A DNA stretch of 64,000 bases from contig CM055754.1 of the NCBI GenBank assembly GCA_029465975.1, positions 186,001-250,000 of the forward strand. The letters are read 5' to 3'. Shown here one piece after another: positions 1 to 12,799 of this stretch. The position numbers and the translations under genes are program-made. Numbering within the stretch: the first letter of the stretch is position 1; the number at the start of each line of letters is the position of its first letter. The notes below the pieces were generated by a model. That model had not been told where the DNA came from and did not search any database. It was given only the letters and a program-made list of their open reading frames with translations. The stretch comes from Dallia pectoralis (taxonomy: Eukaryota > Chordata > Actinopteri > Esociformes > Umbridae).

Positions 1-312
1 AGACACAAGTACTATACACAGTACAATACACAGTACTATACGCAGTACTATACACAAGTACTATACACAGTACAATACACAGTAATATACGCAGTACTAT
101 ACACAAGTAATATACACAGTACAATACACAGTACTATACACAGTACTATACACAAGTACTATACACAGTACAATACACAGTACTATACACAAGTACTACA
201 CACAGTACTATACACAAGTAATATACACAAGTACTATACACAGTACAATACACAGTACAATACACAGTACTATACGCAGTACTATACACAAGTAATATAC
301 ACAAGTATATTA
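1..312. repeat. Irregular short tandem repeat (cacagtactata-like units)
   Basis: The stretch is built from variants of cacagtactata and cacaagtactata, 12-14 bp each, with point differences such as acaata and acgcag. It starts at the window edge, so its full length is unknown. It lies beyond the 3' end of pgf. Confidence 0.9.
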
Positions 313-827
313 CTTATATAACTTATATCATAGTGTTTACCAAGCCCTATACCAATCCTTAAAACTTATATCCTGTTCCACTGCAACCAATCAGTTCAAG
401 TTCCATATTGTCCTTTGGTTAAATTCAATACATGTTAACACACTGGGAGTTACTAAAAGATAGGTCAAGTTGATTTGAAGTTATTAAAAAATGTTTATAT
501 GTTCAATCAACCAATTATTAATGTCTTGGTGTCAGGATTTTACATGCTATTCATACATCTGCTGTATGTTTATTTTGTAGGCAAAACATTGTTTCTATTT
601 CATTCCTGAAATTCACAAAGGCATACCAACACATACAATGCAATACAATACTATAAACATTGTTTTGATATACATTACTGTACCTACATAAATAGTATAA
701 TGTTTTACTTCATCCTAAACAAATCTTTATTTTAAATACATAACTCAAAAATATCCTTAGCAACCACTGGAGGGCGATATTCTACTAGTAAAGTATTGTT
801 GAGTCATGTTGCTTGCTGCAGATAACT
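313..827. other. AT-rich single-copy DNA downstream of pgf
   Basis: No coding signal was seen. On the minus strand, AATAAA hexamers occur at 574-569 and 731-726. Either could be the pgf polyadenylation signal, which would give a 3' UTR of about 700-870 bases. This is inference; no transcript evidence is available. Confidence 0.4.
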
Positions 828-832
828 GAGCA

Positions 833-1219
833 CATAGTACATGCTATTCTCCACATAAACTAGTACATGCTATTCTCCACATAAACTAGTACATGCTATT
901 CTCCACATAAACTAGTACATGCTATTCTCCACATAAACTAGTACATGCTATTCTCCACATAAACTAGTACATGCTATTCTCCACATAAACTAGTACATGC
1001 TATTCTCCACATAAACTAGTACATGCTATTCTCCACATAAACTAGTACATGCTATTCTCCACATAAACTAGTACATGCTATTCTCCACATAAACTAGTAC
1101 ATGCTATTCTCCACATAAACTAGTACATGCTATTCTCCACATAAACTAGTACATGCTATTCTCCACATAAACTAGTACATGCTATTCTCCACATAAACTA
1201 GTACATGCTATTCTCCACA
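833..1219. repeat. 26-bp minisatellite, about 15 copies
   Basis: Near-perfect head-to-tail copies of a 26-bp unit beginning actagtacatgctattctcc. Copies are almost identical, which suggests recent expansion or homogenisation. It probably lies in the pgf 3' UTR or just beyond it. Confidence 0.95.
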
Positions 1220-1440
1220 AACATATTCATCATGATTGTAACTTCTTTAAAGATCTGTTCATCAGGTCAGTGACCAGGGTTTAGTTTCCCCTAGCAACAT
1301 GTGCAGGTGGGCGTATCAGTCACCATAACAACCCAGTGGCTTGAGTCTCTAGATGGAGAGTGACTCTTCATAATGTTTACGCTGGGCAGAAAATAGAATA
1401 GATAACTATTGTGGTTGCAGGTGTGGGGCTGCTCTTGCAG

Positions 1441-4400
1441 TTACTTACGAGGGGGCAGACACCTTGGATACAAACAAGATGAAAACATGTAAATGCTGCG
1501 CATTATTATGTAAATGCATGTTTTATCGAAAGTATGTGGCTGAAGGGCACACTGCTGGCCTAATTTTCCAGATGTTATTACTTACATGTCACAATCTTTA
1601 ACTCTCTGTCTGTCTTTTCTTTTCTTTCCTCTTCCTCGTTGTCTCCTTCTGCAGAAAGACATTAGAGTTAGTGTGTGTACTAGTGTGGGTATGTAGTCTA
1701 CTATATTAAATAAAGACATTAGCCATATGATCTGATCTAGAAAATACTATAAATACACGACCAGCTAATAAGCTGATAGCCCTCCACCAGAGGGCTAAAG
1801 GCAAGGTTACCACAGAACACCAACACATTATACCACTATGGTGTTGGGTATGTAGTCTATTAGACCCCTGTAGGTGTCATGTGGTATCTGGCACCAACAC
1901 ATTATACCACTATGGTGTTGGGTATGTAGTCTATTAGACCTCTATAGGTGTCATGTGGTATCTGGCACCAACACATTATAGCACTATGGTGTTGGGTATG
2001 TAGTCTACTAGACCTCTGTAGGTGGCCTGTGGTATCTGGCACCAACACATTATACCACTATGGTGTTGGGTATGTAGTCTACTAGACCTCTGTAGGTGTC
2101 ATGTGGTATCTGGCACCAACACATTATACCACTATGGTGTTGGGTATGTAGTCTACTAGACCTCTGTAGGTGTCATGTGGTATCTGGCACCAACACATTA
2201 TAGCACTATGGTGTTGGGTATGTAGTCTACTAGACCTCTGTAGGTGTCATGTGGTATCTGGCACCAACACATTATACCACTATGGTGTTGGGTATGTAGT
2301 CTATTAGACCTCTGTAGGTGTCATGTGGTATCTGGCACCAACACATTATACCACTATGGTGTTGGGTATGTAGTCTACTAGACCCCTGTAGGTGTCATGT
2401 GGTATCTGGCACCAACACATTATACCACTATGGTGTTGGGTATGTAGTCTACTAGACCTCTGTAGGTGTCATGTGGTATCTGGCACCAACACATTATACC
2501 ACTATGGTGTTGGGTATGTAGTCTACTAGACCTCTATTGGTGTCCTGTGGTATCTGGCACCAACACATTATACCACTATGGTGTTGGGTATGTAGTCTAT
2601 TAGACCTCTATAGGTGTCCTGTGGTATCTGGCACCAACACATTATACCACTATGGTGTTGGGTATGTAGTCTATTAGACCCCTGTAGGTGTCCTGTGGTA
2701 TCTGGCACCAACACATTATACCAATATGGTGTTGGGTATGTAGTCTACTAGACCTCTGTAGGTGTCCTGTGGTATCTGGCACCAACACATTATACCACTA
2801 CGGTGTTGGGTATGTAGTCTTCTAGCCCCTGTAGGTGTCCTGTGGTATCTGGCACCAACACATTATACCACTATGGTGTTGGGTATGTAGTCTACTAGAC
2901 CCCTGTAGGTGTCATGTGGTATCTGGCACCAACACATTATACCACTATGGTGTTGGGTATGTAGTCTTCTAGCCCCTGTAGGTGTCATGTGGTATCTGGC
3001 ACCAACACATTATACCACTATGGTGTTGGGTATGTAGACTATTAGACCTCTGTAGGTGTCATGTGGTATCTGGCACCAACACATTATACCACTATGGTGT
3101 TGGGTATGTAGTCTTCTAGCCCCTGTAGGTGTCATGTGGTATCTGGCACCAACACATTATACCACTATGGTGTTGGGTATGTAGTCTACTAGACCCCTGT
3201 AGGTGTCATGTGGTATCTGGCACCAACACATTATACCACTATGGTGTTGGGTATGTAGTCTTCTAGCCCCTGTAGGTGTCCTGTGGTATCTGGCACCAAC
3301 ACATTAGCAGCAGATCCTTCGAATCATGGACGTTGTGAGGTAGAGCCACATGTTGGTTCAGTCTATCACACAGATGTTCAATCTGATTGAGATATGGGAT
3401 GTTTGGAGGCCAGAGCAACACCTTGAATTCTTCATCATGTTCCTCAAATCATTCTCAAACAATGTTTGCAGTTTGCTGCATTTCCCCTCCTGAAAAAGGC
3501 CTCTGCCATCAGAAAATACCATGACCATAATTGGCTGTACCTGGTGTAAAATGATGTTTATATAGGTGGCACGTGTCTTATTGACGTCAACATGAATGCC
3601 CAGATCCAGGGTCTCTCAGCAGAACATTGCCCAGTCAGTCAGTCCTGGGTGTCCAATAGGTTTGCTTACCATCTAATCTACCCAGACCTTGACCTTGACC
3701 TTGACGATGGATGATCAACATTATTTGCTTTTCCTGTGAGTGGTCAAAATGTTTTGTGTATAGCAAGGTTTACTGGCCAAGTACATTGGACATATATGCT
3801 CACCTCTCACAAGGTTTACTGGCCATATTTATATTAAATATAATAATATATATTTATAGGACATTAAGTCAGCATATATGCTCACCTCTCACAAGGTTTA
3901 CTGGCCATATTTATATTAAATATAATAATATATATTTATAGGACATTAAGTCAGCATATATGCTCACCTCTCACAAGGTTTACTGGACATATTTATATTA
4001 AATATAATAATATATATTTATAGGACATTAAGTCAGCATATATGCTCACCTCTCACAAGGTTTACTGGACATATTTATATTAAATATAATAATATATATT
4101 TATAGGACATTAAGTCAGCATATATGCTCACCTCTCACTTTTCCCAACAGCCTTCCTGATTCTGAGAATGAAACAACACAACAGAATCAGGAATAAGTAA
4201 TTTACATTATTTTATATTGGAGACTTTTACAACACCACTAGTTAACTGAACACATATTATCAAGCATGATGATTCTTGTCTCTTACCTACATTCACATGT
4301 CTGGTGCTCCATAAAAGTCATCTCAACATATTCTTGACCCTGTTTGGCCGGCTTGATTTTCAACAGCTGTAAATTAAGACGAGTGGATGAACAAATGGCA

Positions 4401-6897
4401 AATGATCTCATAAAAATATGAAATACTAGAACCTCTGCTGACCTTCACCTGCATGGTTACATTATGTGTCTGTGTGGGGTGACAGACCAGATACTCATCA
4501 CCACAGCAACCAGCACATCGTACTAACGGCACACAGGAGGGGCTGTATATATGCTCCACCTCCCCTGGATACTCCTGGGCAACCTCCACCAGCCTCTCTA
4601 TGGTCCGGCAGAAACTACGGCCCCACACCTCCTGAAACATTAAGACTGAGATAGAGGACAAATGAGAGACAAAAAGCATCCAATACATTGTGATGTGCCT
4701 GGTGTGTATCCTGTTTTTATTTTTGTGTAATACGAGTTTTCCTGTGGGAGCAGATGTTTTAAAGTGTCCCCATAGCATCGTCATTAAAGGAAAAACAAGG
4801 GTCAACTTTGCCCAAACAAACAGCGGAAAGGAGACAAACGCTGGAAAAAAAACTCCTTGAACCGAACTTGTCTGCAGCAGAACTGATCTGAGCTGGGCTG
4901 CCCCAAAAGCCCCTCTGGGACTTGGCTCACCCTGGTGTTAGTGCATGGAGCCCGGTACCAAAACAGCTGTTTACAAAGCAGACAAGCTAGTGGGGGCCAG
5001 GCCAGGCTAGGAAGAGAAGCTAGTGGGAACCAGGCTAGGGAGGCAAACTAGTGGGAGCCAGGCTAGGGAGATCAGCTAGTGGGAGCCAGGCAAGGGAGAC
5101 AAGCTAGTGGTAGCCAGGCTAGGGAGACAAACTAGTGGGAGCCAGGCTAGGCTAGCGAGACAAGCTAGTGGGAGCCAGGCTAGGCTAGGAAAAGGTGAAA
5201 GAAACATGGCAGTTGAATAAAGGTCTCATACAGCTAAGGTCTAGACCACTAGCTTTTTTCTATTTCTTGCTAAATTTTACAACTTTTATAATTTTATAAA
5301 TTGCAAAATGAGTGCACAATAAAGTCACCTATTCTTTCACAGGGATTAGCATTACATTTAGAAGTACTGACAGGAAGCCTGTGAACGAGTTAAGGGAATG
5401 TCCTCAGTAGCTCATTTATCNNNNNNNNNNNNNNNNNNNNNNNNNNNNNNNNNNNNNNNNNNNNNNNNNNNNNNNNNNNNNNNNNNNNNNNNNNNNNNNN
5501 NNNNNNNNNNNNNNNNNNNNNNNNNNNNNNNNNNNNNNNNNNNNNNNNNNNNNNNNNNNNNNNNNNNNNNNNNNNNNNNNNNNNNNNNNNNNNNNNNNNN
5601 NNNNNNNNNNNNNNNNNNNNNNNNNNNNNNNNNNNNNNNNNNNNNNNNNNNNNNNNNNNNNNNNNNNNNNNNNNNNNNNNNNNNNNNNNNNNNNNNNNNN
5701 NNNNNNNNNNNNNNNNNNNNNNNNNNNNNNNNNNNNNNNNNNNNNNNNNNNNNNNNNNNNNNNNNNNNNNNNNNNNNNNNNNNNNNNNNNNNNNNNNNNN
5801 NNNNNNNNNNNNNNNNNNNNNNNNNNNNNNNNNNNNNNNNNNNNNNNNNNNNNNNNNNNNNNNNNNNNNNNNNNNNNNNNNNNNNNNNNNNNNNNNNNNN
5901 NNNNNNNNNNNNNNNNNNNNTGTATGTCACTGATCAACATGAAAATAGAAAAACAACAACCATTCTTACCTCCAGTTGTGCTATTTGCGTTTGATGTGGA
6001 AGTACTCTGCAAAACAGACGAGAACAGAGAAAGCTTTCAAAAACACGACCGGGACTGAATAATTAATTTAAGAGAAATAAAAAAGAAAATATTCAATAAA
6101 ATCAACAAAATTGTATGTATGTAAAATTGGATGTATGTAATGTACTTTTGTAGCTATTGGAGGCACAGTTCATGTTACCAGTTATTTTGTCTTAGGTAGC
6201 GGTTTTTATTTCCAACGCTTTCTGAGACAAAATAGCTAGTAACTGTACCCCAAGAGCTATAACAGTACATTTTTGTTGATTTTATATAACGGGTTCAGGT
6301 CATGTATACTTTATAAAGGGAGAGCATTAGTGGATATAAGGTCATTTGTACTTTATAAGGGGGGAGTATGAGTGGATATAAGGTCATGTATACTTTATAA
6401 AGGGAGAGTATTAGTGGATATAAGGTCATGTATACTTTAAAAAGGGAGAGTATTAGTGGATATAAGGCCATGTATACTTTATAAGGGGAGAGTATTAGTG
6501 GATATAAGGTCATGTATACTTTATAAGGGGGGAGTATGAGTGGATATAAGGTCATGTATACTTTATAAAGGGAGAGTATTAGTGGATATAAGGTCATGTA
6601 TACTTTATAAGGGGAGAGTATTAGTGGATATAAGGCCATGTATACGTTATAAAGGGAGAGTATTAGTGGATATAAGGTAATGTATACTTTATAAAGGGAG
6701 AGTATTAGTGGATATAAGATCATGTATACTTTATAAGGGGAGAGTATTAGTGGATATAAGGCCATGTATACGTTATAAAGGGAGAGTATTAGTGGATATA
6801 AGGTCATGTATACTTACTGTTATCTCAATTCCTAACAATAAAACCGTGTGTGGGGAAGCAGTGTGTGTGTAGGGAAGCAGTGCGTGTGTGGGGAAGC

Positions 6898-6928
<31 letters not shown>

Positions 6929-7151
6929 AAGCAGTGGAAGTGTGTGTGTGTGTGTGTGTGTGTGGGGAAGCAGTGTGTGTGTGTGTGTATGGGGAAGCAG
7001 TGTGTGTGTGGGGAAGCAGTGGGTGTGTGGGGAAGCTGTGTGTGTGTGTGTGTGTGTAGAGAAATGGGGCAGTGTGTGTGTGTGTGTGTGTGTGGGGAAT
7101 GGGGCAGTGTGTGTGTGTGTGTGTGTGGGGAAGCAGTGCTGTGTGTGGGGA

Positions 7152-7197
<46 letters not shown>

Positions 7198-8368
7198 GGA
7201 AATGGGGCAGTGGAAGTGTGTGTGTGTGTGTGTGTGTGGAACATGGGGCAGTGGAAGGTGTGTGTGTGTGTGTGGGAAATGGGGCAGTGGAAGGTGTGGT
7301 GTGTGTGTGGGGAATGGGGCAGTGGAAGGTGTGTGTGTGTGTGTGTGTGGGAACATGGGGCAGTGGAAGGTGTGTGTGTGTGTGTGTGTGGGGAACATGG
7401 GGCAGTGGAAGTGTGTGTGTGTGTGTGGTGGGGGGAAGCAGTGTGTGTGTGTGGGAACATGGGGCAGTGGAAGTGTGTGTGTGTGGTGTGTGGGAACATG
7501 GGGCAGTGGAAGGTGTGTGTGTGTGTGGAACATGGGGCAGTGGTGTGAAGTGTGTGTGTGTGTGAACATGGGGCAGTGGAAGCAGTGTGTGTGTGGGGAA
7601 GCAGTGTGTGTGTGGTACCTTACTGGAGGTGGATGTTTAGAGACAATGGCTTTCTTTTGTAACACTGAAATTAGCAGATGTATTTCATTAGAGGTCAAGA
7701 AGTCAATGACTGTCTTGAATAGATCACCTCTTGTACATATTATATGTCATATATTCACAAAGTGATCCTGAATGAATGATAGCCTGGAAACCGTAAGAAA
7801 AAGCCTAACACGTTGCCACATAGAGTTAGGGTAAGCGTTAGCGATACAGCTGCTTCCGTTTCACATCATGATGACTTAGCTGTTTTTGCATGAATCTCAT
7901 TCAAAAAGGGATCAAAATGTCAAGACACAAAGTCCCACCACTCATAGCAGTCAAAACACATTTGAGTCAGTTAGGAAAGAATTCTTAGACATTTACATTT
8001 AAACGACCTAGCTGACACTCATATCCAGAGTGACTTACAGTAATAAAAGCTTGTTTTTTTACTCTGGCCCGATAGAAATGGGATCCACAATTCAAATAGC
8101 TCTACTGACTGAATCAGCAGTAAAATAGATTATGCTTGCTAATCTGATTGATAAACTCAAGGATGTGGATGGGAAAACAATGACTGTCCTATTCATTAAA
8201 AAAATCACAATGACTTTGTCATACAAAATATATAAAAGAAAAAACATATAAATTCAGTTTGCCCTGAGTTCTTTGTAGCATATTGGCATATAATATTACC
8301 TGAACAGGTGAAAGCTGAATTTGTAGCGTCACCAGAATCTGGATGACAAACAAGGCAAAGGGTTTCAT
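1441..8368 (-). CDS. pgf: Placenta growth factor (VEGF/PDGF family), 7 coding exons
   Basis: Secreted cystine-knot growth factor, expected to act as a dimer on VEGF receptor 1 and neuropilins. Coding exons on the minus strand are 8368-8300, 6006-5970, 4645-4449, 4366-4287, 4161-4132, 1648-1586 and 1462-1441. All junctions are GT-AG and the phases fit, giving 498 nt and 165 residues plus TAA. Residues 1-23 (MKPFALFVIQILVTLQIQLS...) look like a signal peptide. Exon 3 is 197 bp, the family's usual size, and carries FQEVWGRSFC and the signature PSCVPLVRCAGCCGDE. Sequons are NST in exon 2 and NVT in exon 3. Exon 6 (residues about 138-158, RRQRGRGKKRKDRQRVKDC) matches the basic heparin-binding insert of human PlGF-2. 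Skipping it keeps frame, since exons 5 and 6 both end in phase 2. The protein ends CLPPRK, compared with CGDAVPRR in human. FQEVWGR and the exon 6 sequence favour pgf over vegfa. A 500-N gap lies in intron 2. Confidence 0.93.
1586..1648 (-). CDS. pgf: pgf exon 6, basic heparin-binding cassette
   Basis: This is a 63-bp exon with acceptor TTTCTGCAG and donor GTAAGT. Human PlGF exon 6 also encodes 21 residues here. About half of the encoded residues are Lys or Arg, which is typical of the VEGF-family heparin and neuropilin binding segment. Inclusion gives a PlGF-2-like form and skipping gives a PlGF-1-like form. It is too short to show as an independent open frame and was found by scanning for a phase-2 exon. 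Confidence 0.88.
1819..3305. repeat. 74-bp minisatellite, about 20 copies (pgf intron 5)
   Basis: Each unit begins caccaacacattataccact and continues through ggtgttgggtatgtagtc. Within the unit ccaacac and gtgttgg form an inverted repeat around a 15-bp loop. Variants include tagacc/tagccc and catgtgg/cctgtgg. It sits between pgf exons 5 and 6. Confidence 0.95.
3307..3640 (-). mobile_element. Degraded DNA-transposon-like fragment
   Basis: The stretch with gttcaatctgattgagat, ggaggccagagcaacacctt and gcccagatccagggtctctc resembles, from memory, part of a common fish DNA transposon whose coding strand is minus. No open frame survives. The family assignment is uncertain. Confidence 0.4.
3798..4138. 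repeat. 82-bp tandem repeat containing the pgf exon 5 donor
   Basis: gctcacctctcac recurs at 3798, 3880, 3962, 4044 and 4126, an exact 82-bp period. The copy at 4126 is the real pgf exon 5/intron 5 boundary: on the minus strand it reads GTGAGAG then GTGAGC. The four other copies lie in intron 5. The rest of the unit is AT-rich (atttatattaaatataata). Confidence 0.95.
4985..5195. repeat. About 28-30-bp repeat (pgf intron 2)
   Basis: Imperfect copies of gggagccaggctagggagac followed by aagctagt. About seven copies, variable in length. Confidence 0.8.
5421..5920. other. Assembly gap, 500 N
   Basis: Exactly 500 N, which is usually a placeholder of unknown true length. It falls within pgf intron 2, between exon 2 (6006-5970) and exon 3 (4645-4449), so it does not interrupt coding sequence. 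Confidence 0.98.
6292..6815. repeat. 42-bp minisatellite, about 12 copies (pgf intron 1)
   Basis: Units contain ggtcatgtatactttataaa and gggagagtattagtggatat. Because 42 is divisible by three, one minus-strand frame stays open through the array; this is not a gene. Confidence 0.92.
6846..7616. repeat. TG-rich compound repeat (pgf intron 1)
   Basis: Runs of (TG)n are interspersed with ggggaagcagtg and catggggcagtggaag. The pgf transcript would carry this as a CA-rich tract. The long open frames across it in several frames are compositional artefacts. Confidence 0.92.
7985..8045. mobile_element. Short conserved SINE-like fragment
   Basis: The sequence acatttacatttaaacgacc followed by gctgacactcatatccagag and tgacttacag resembles a short fragment very common in fish genomes. 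It is too short to place in a family. It lies in pgf intron 1. Confidence 0.4.
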
Positions 8369-9043
8369 TTCGTGTTTCTTGACAGAAGTCCAGATGACCA
8401 ACTTTTGAGGTTAAGCGAAATCCAACAAATGTTTCAGACTCCGGAGTGTCTGGTGATCAGTTTCCAGTCCAGATAATTTGCAGCATTCACACTTCTGACT
8501 CCTTCAATAACGGATTAATGAGCGCATCTATATAGTAGTCTGATAAAGTATAAAGTCTGATAAAGTTCACTACAGAACAATTCTGTCAGTATGGAAGTTG
8601 AACTTAAAATGCATTTTTAATATCAAATTAGGCAAAAGATTTTATAATTATTTACCTGAAATAATATATTTACTTTTTAGATTTTAAGAACGCCAGAGAA
8701 GAACGAAACATGCTCTCTCCTTAATCAAAATATATTCTAAGCAAATAGTGTCCAACAAATCTACAAGTCGATAGTCCCCACAAAATATAATTCCAAAAGT
8801 TGTGTTTTATATGTAAATTCTATAAGTGCAAGAGCTTGTTGCTTTCACACGTTGTAATCTAGTCAATATGCTGTTCTGCTGTGTTGCTCTGTGCATTTCC
8901 TTGGTAAAGTCACATACTGGAAGCTAATTGTCTCTCACTCCCTCTCAACATTTAAATCCCCTCCCCTTAATGTCTCTCTATCTCTCTAGCGTCAATACAC
9001 TCCTCCACTCATGTTAGAAACACTAACCCTAACCCTAGAGCTC
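8369..9043 (-). promoter_or_regulatory. pgf upstream region and candidate promoter
   Basis: This lies 5' of the pgf start codon. A palindromic CTATATAG at 8528-8535 could act as a TATA box on the minus strand, about 160 bp before the ATG. A pyrimidine-rich stretch with ctcccctcc-type motifs is at about 8936-8990. No transcript start can be proved from sequence. Confidence 0.35.
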
Positions 9044-9712
9044 ATGGAGGTAGCTAATAACGTGTACTTCTATATGGGCTGGAGTATTTATTATATTATT
9101 TATTAGGTAGCTAATAACGTGTACTTCTATATGGGCTGGAGTATTTATTACATTATATTATTTATTAGGTAGCTAATAACATGTACTTCTATATGGGCTG
9201 GAGTATTTATTACATTATATTATTTATTAGGTAGCTAATAACGTGTACTTCTATATGGGCTGGAGTATTTATTATATTATTTATTAGGTAGCTAATAACG
9301 TGTACTTCTATATGGGCTGGAGTATTTATTACATTATATTATTTATTAGGTAGCTAATAACATGTACTTCTATATGGGCTGGAGTATTTATCACATTATA
9401 TTATTTATTAGGTAGCCAATAACGTGTACTTCTTTATGGGCTGGAGTATTTATTACATTATATTATTTATTAGGTAGCTAATAACGTGTACTTCTATATG
9501 GGCTGGAGTATTTATTACATTATATTATTTATTAGGTACCTAATAACGTGTACTTCTATATGGGCTGGAGTATTTATCACATTATATTATTTATTAGGTA
9601 GCTAATAACGTGTACTTCTATATGGGCTGGAGTATTTATTACATTATATTATTTATTAGGTAACTAATAACGTGTACTTCTATATGGGCTGGAGTATTTA
9701 TTACATTATATT
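9044..9712. repeat. About 62-bp minisatellite, about 11 copies
   Basis: Units contain gtagctaataacgtgtactt and tatgggctggagtatttatt. Some copies lack a short catta block, giving two length classes. The array starts right after a telomere-like CTAACCCTAACCCTAGAGCT at 9023-9042. Confidence 0.93.
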
Positions 9713-10946
<1,234 letters not shown>

Positions 10947-11655
10947 CAGCCATCTCCACCCCCCTCCATCCTCCCTCACCCCACTATCAGCCATCTCCAC
11001 CCCCCTCCATCCTCCCTCACCCCACTATCAGCCATCTCCACCCCCCTCCATCCTCCCTCACCCCACTATCAGCCATCTCCACCCCCTCCATCCTCCCTCA
11101 CCCCACTATCAGCCATCTCCACCCCCTCCATCCTCCCTCACCCCACTATCAGCCATCCCCACCCCCCTCCATCCTCCCTCACCCCACTATCAGCCATCTC
11201 CACCCCCTCCATCCTCCCTCACCCCACTATCAGCCATCTCCACCCCCTCCATCCTCCCTCACCCCACTATCAGCCATCTCCACCCCCTCCATCCTCCCTC
11301 ACCCCACTATCAGCCATCTCCACCCCCTCCATCCTCCCTCACCCCACTATCAGCCATCTCCACCCCCTCCATCCTCCCTCACCCCACTATCAGCCATCTC
11401 CACCCCCTCCATCCTCCCTCACCCCACTATCAGCCATCTCCACCCCCTCCATCCTCCCTCCCCCCACCATCAGCCCTCTCCACCCCCCTCCATCCTCCCT
11501 CACCCCACTATCCGCCATCTCCACCCCCTCCATCCTCCCTCACCCCACTATCCGCCATCTCCACCCCCTCCATCCTCCCTCACCCCACTATCAGCCATCT
11601 CCACCCCCCTCCATCCTCCCTCACCCCACTATCAGCCATCTCCAACCCCTCCAAC
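10947..11655. repeat. About 40-bp C-rich minisatellite, about 18 copies
   Basis: Units contain ccatctccaccccctccatc and ctccctcaccccactatcag, with five or six C after cca. The strong strand bias (C-rich plus strand) gives a long plus-strand open frame that is not a gene. Confidence 0.94.
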
Positions 11656-11954
11656 CCTTCTCCATCTCCCCAAGCCCCAGGAGAGACATGAGTCGAACAT
11701 AAGCACCATGGGAAAGGTGGTTGTCCCCAGGCTCCGTCACGTGACGTAGGGGACTTTCTGAGGCATGGTCTTTTAGGTAGCTTTGAATTTGTGGAGCCAA
11801 GAGCTTTGTACTTTCTCATGGAAAACACAAACAAAGCAGTTATATTGAACGTCATGTTACACAGATTCTCACTTAAGATTAATAAACTCTCAATAAAGTC
11901 TGGTTTTAGGCAGACAGGGTCTCCTAAATACTGACTATTATTCAATATTATTCT
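11656..11954. other. Single-copy spacer
   Basis: No recognisable feature. A cacgtgacgtagg at about 11739-11751 looks like a CRE/E-box-like motif, but no gene is next to it. Confidence 0.4.
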
Positions 11955-12268
11955 ATTCCCAGTGTTGATCTGTTTTCAGTGTTGACCTGTTTCCAGTGTT
12001 AATCTGTCTCCAGTGTTGATCTGTCTCCAGTGTTAATCTGTCTCCAGTGTTAATCTGTCTCCAGTGTTAATCTGTCTCCAGTGTTAATCTGTCTCCAGTG
12101 TTGATCTGTTTCCAGTGTTAATCTGTCTCTAGTGTTAATCTGTCTCCAGTGTTGATCTGTCTCCAGTGTTGATCTATTTCCAGTGTTTATCTGTTTTCAG
12201 TGTTCATCTGTCTCCAGTGTTCATCTGTCTCCAGTGTTCATCTGTCTCCAGTGTTCATCTGTCTCCCG
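11955..12268. repeat. 17-bp minisatellite, about 18 copies
   Basis: Copies of ctgtctccagtgttaat with variants ttgat, ttcat and ctgtttt. Confidence 0.93.
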
Positions 12269-12380
12269 TATTGATCTAGCACATGAACTCTGACCTCTGA
12301 TGTGATGAGGATGTATGGAGATCACAAGGCTAGAGGTCGGGCAAATGCAGTAGTAGTCCCCTAACCCTAACCCTAGAGCT

Positions 12381-12783
12381 TAAAACAGGGCTTGTAAACA
12401 CACGTGTGTGAGTCACAAGGTGTTAAAACAGGGTTTGTAAACACACGTGTGTGAGTCACAAGGTGTTAAAACAGGGTTTGTAAACACACGTGTGTGAGTC
12501 ACAAGGTGTTAAAACAGGGCTTGTAAACACACGTGTGTGAGTCACAAGGTGTTAAAACAGGGCTTGTAAACACACGTGTGTGAGTCACAAGGTGTTAAAA
12601 CAGGGCTTGTAAACACACGTGTGTGAGTCACAAGGTGTTAAAACAGGGTTTGTAAACACACGTGTGTGAGTCACAAGGTGTTAAAACAGGGCTTGTAAAC
12701 ACACGTGTGTGAGTCACAAGGTGTTAAAACAGGTTTTGTAAACACACGTGTGTGAAACACAAGGTGTTAAAACAGGGCTTGTT
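12381..12783. repeat. About 43-bp minisatellite with CACGTG and TGAGTCA in each unit
   Basis: Nine copies of a unit containing gtgttaaaacagggcttgta and acacacgtgtgtgagtcaca. Eight carry both the palindromic E-box CACGTG and the AP-1 consensus TGAGTCA. The last copy has lost the AP-1 site (gtgaaacac). It is preceded by the same 20-bp telomere-like sequence seen at 9023. Confidence 0.93.
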
Positions 12784-12799
12784 CAGTTTATACATGGTT

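Noticed and set aside
1819..3305. Regular repeats that could suggest a CRISPR array
   Set aside because: Units are contiguous without unique spacers and the window is eukaryotic; these are minisatellites.
4466..4654. Plus-strand 62-codon frame
   Set aside because: Antisense shadow of pgf exon 3.
5398..6012. Frames of about 170-198 codons across the N run
   Set aside because: Mostly N. Only 5970-6006 on the minus strand is real (pgf exon 2).
6825..7765. Overlapping open frames in all directions in pgf intron 1
   Set aside because: TG/CA low-complexity sequence, open in several frames at once.
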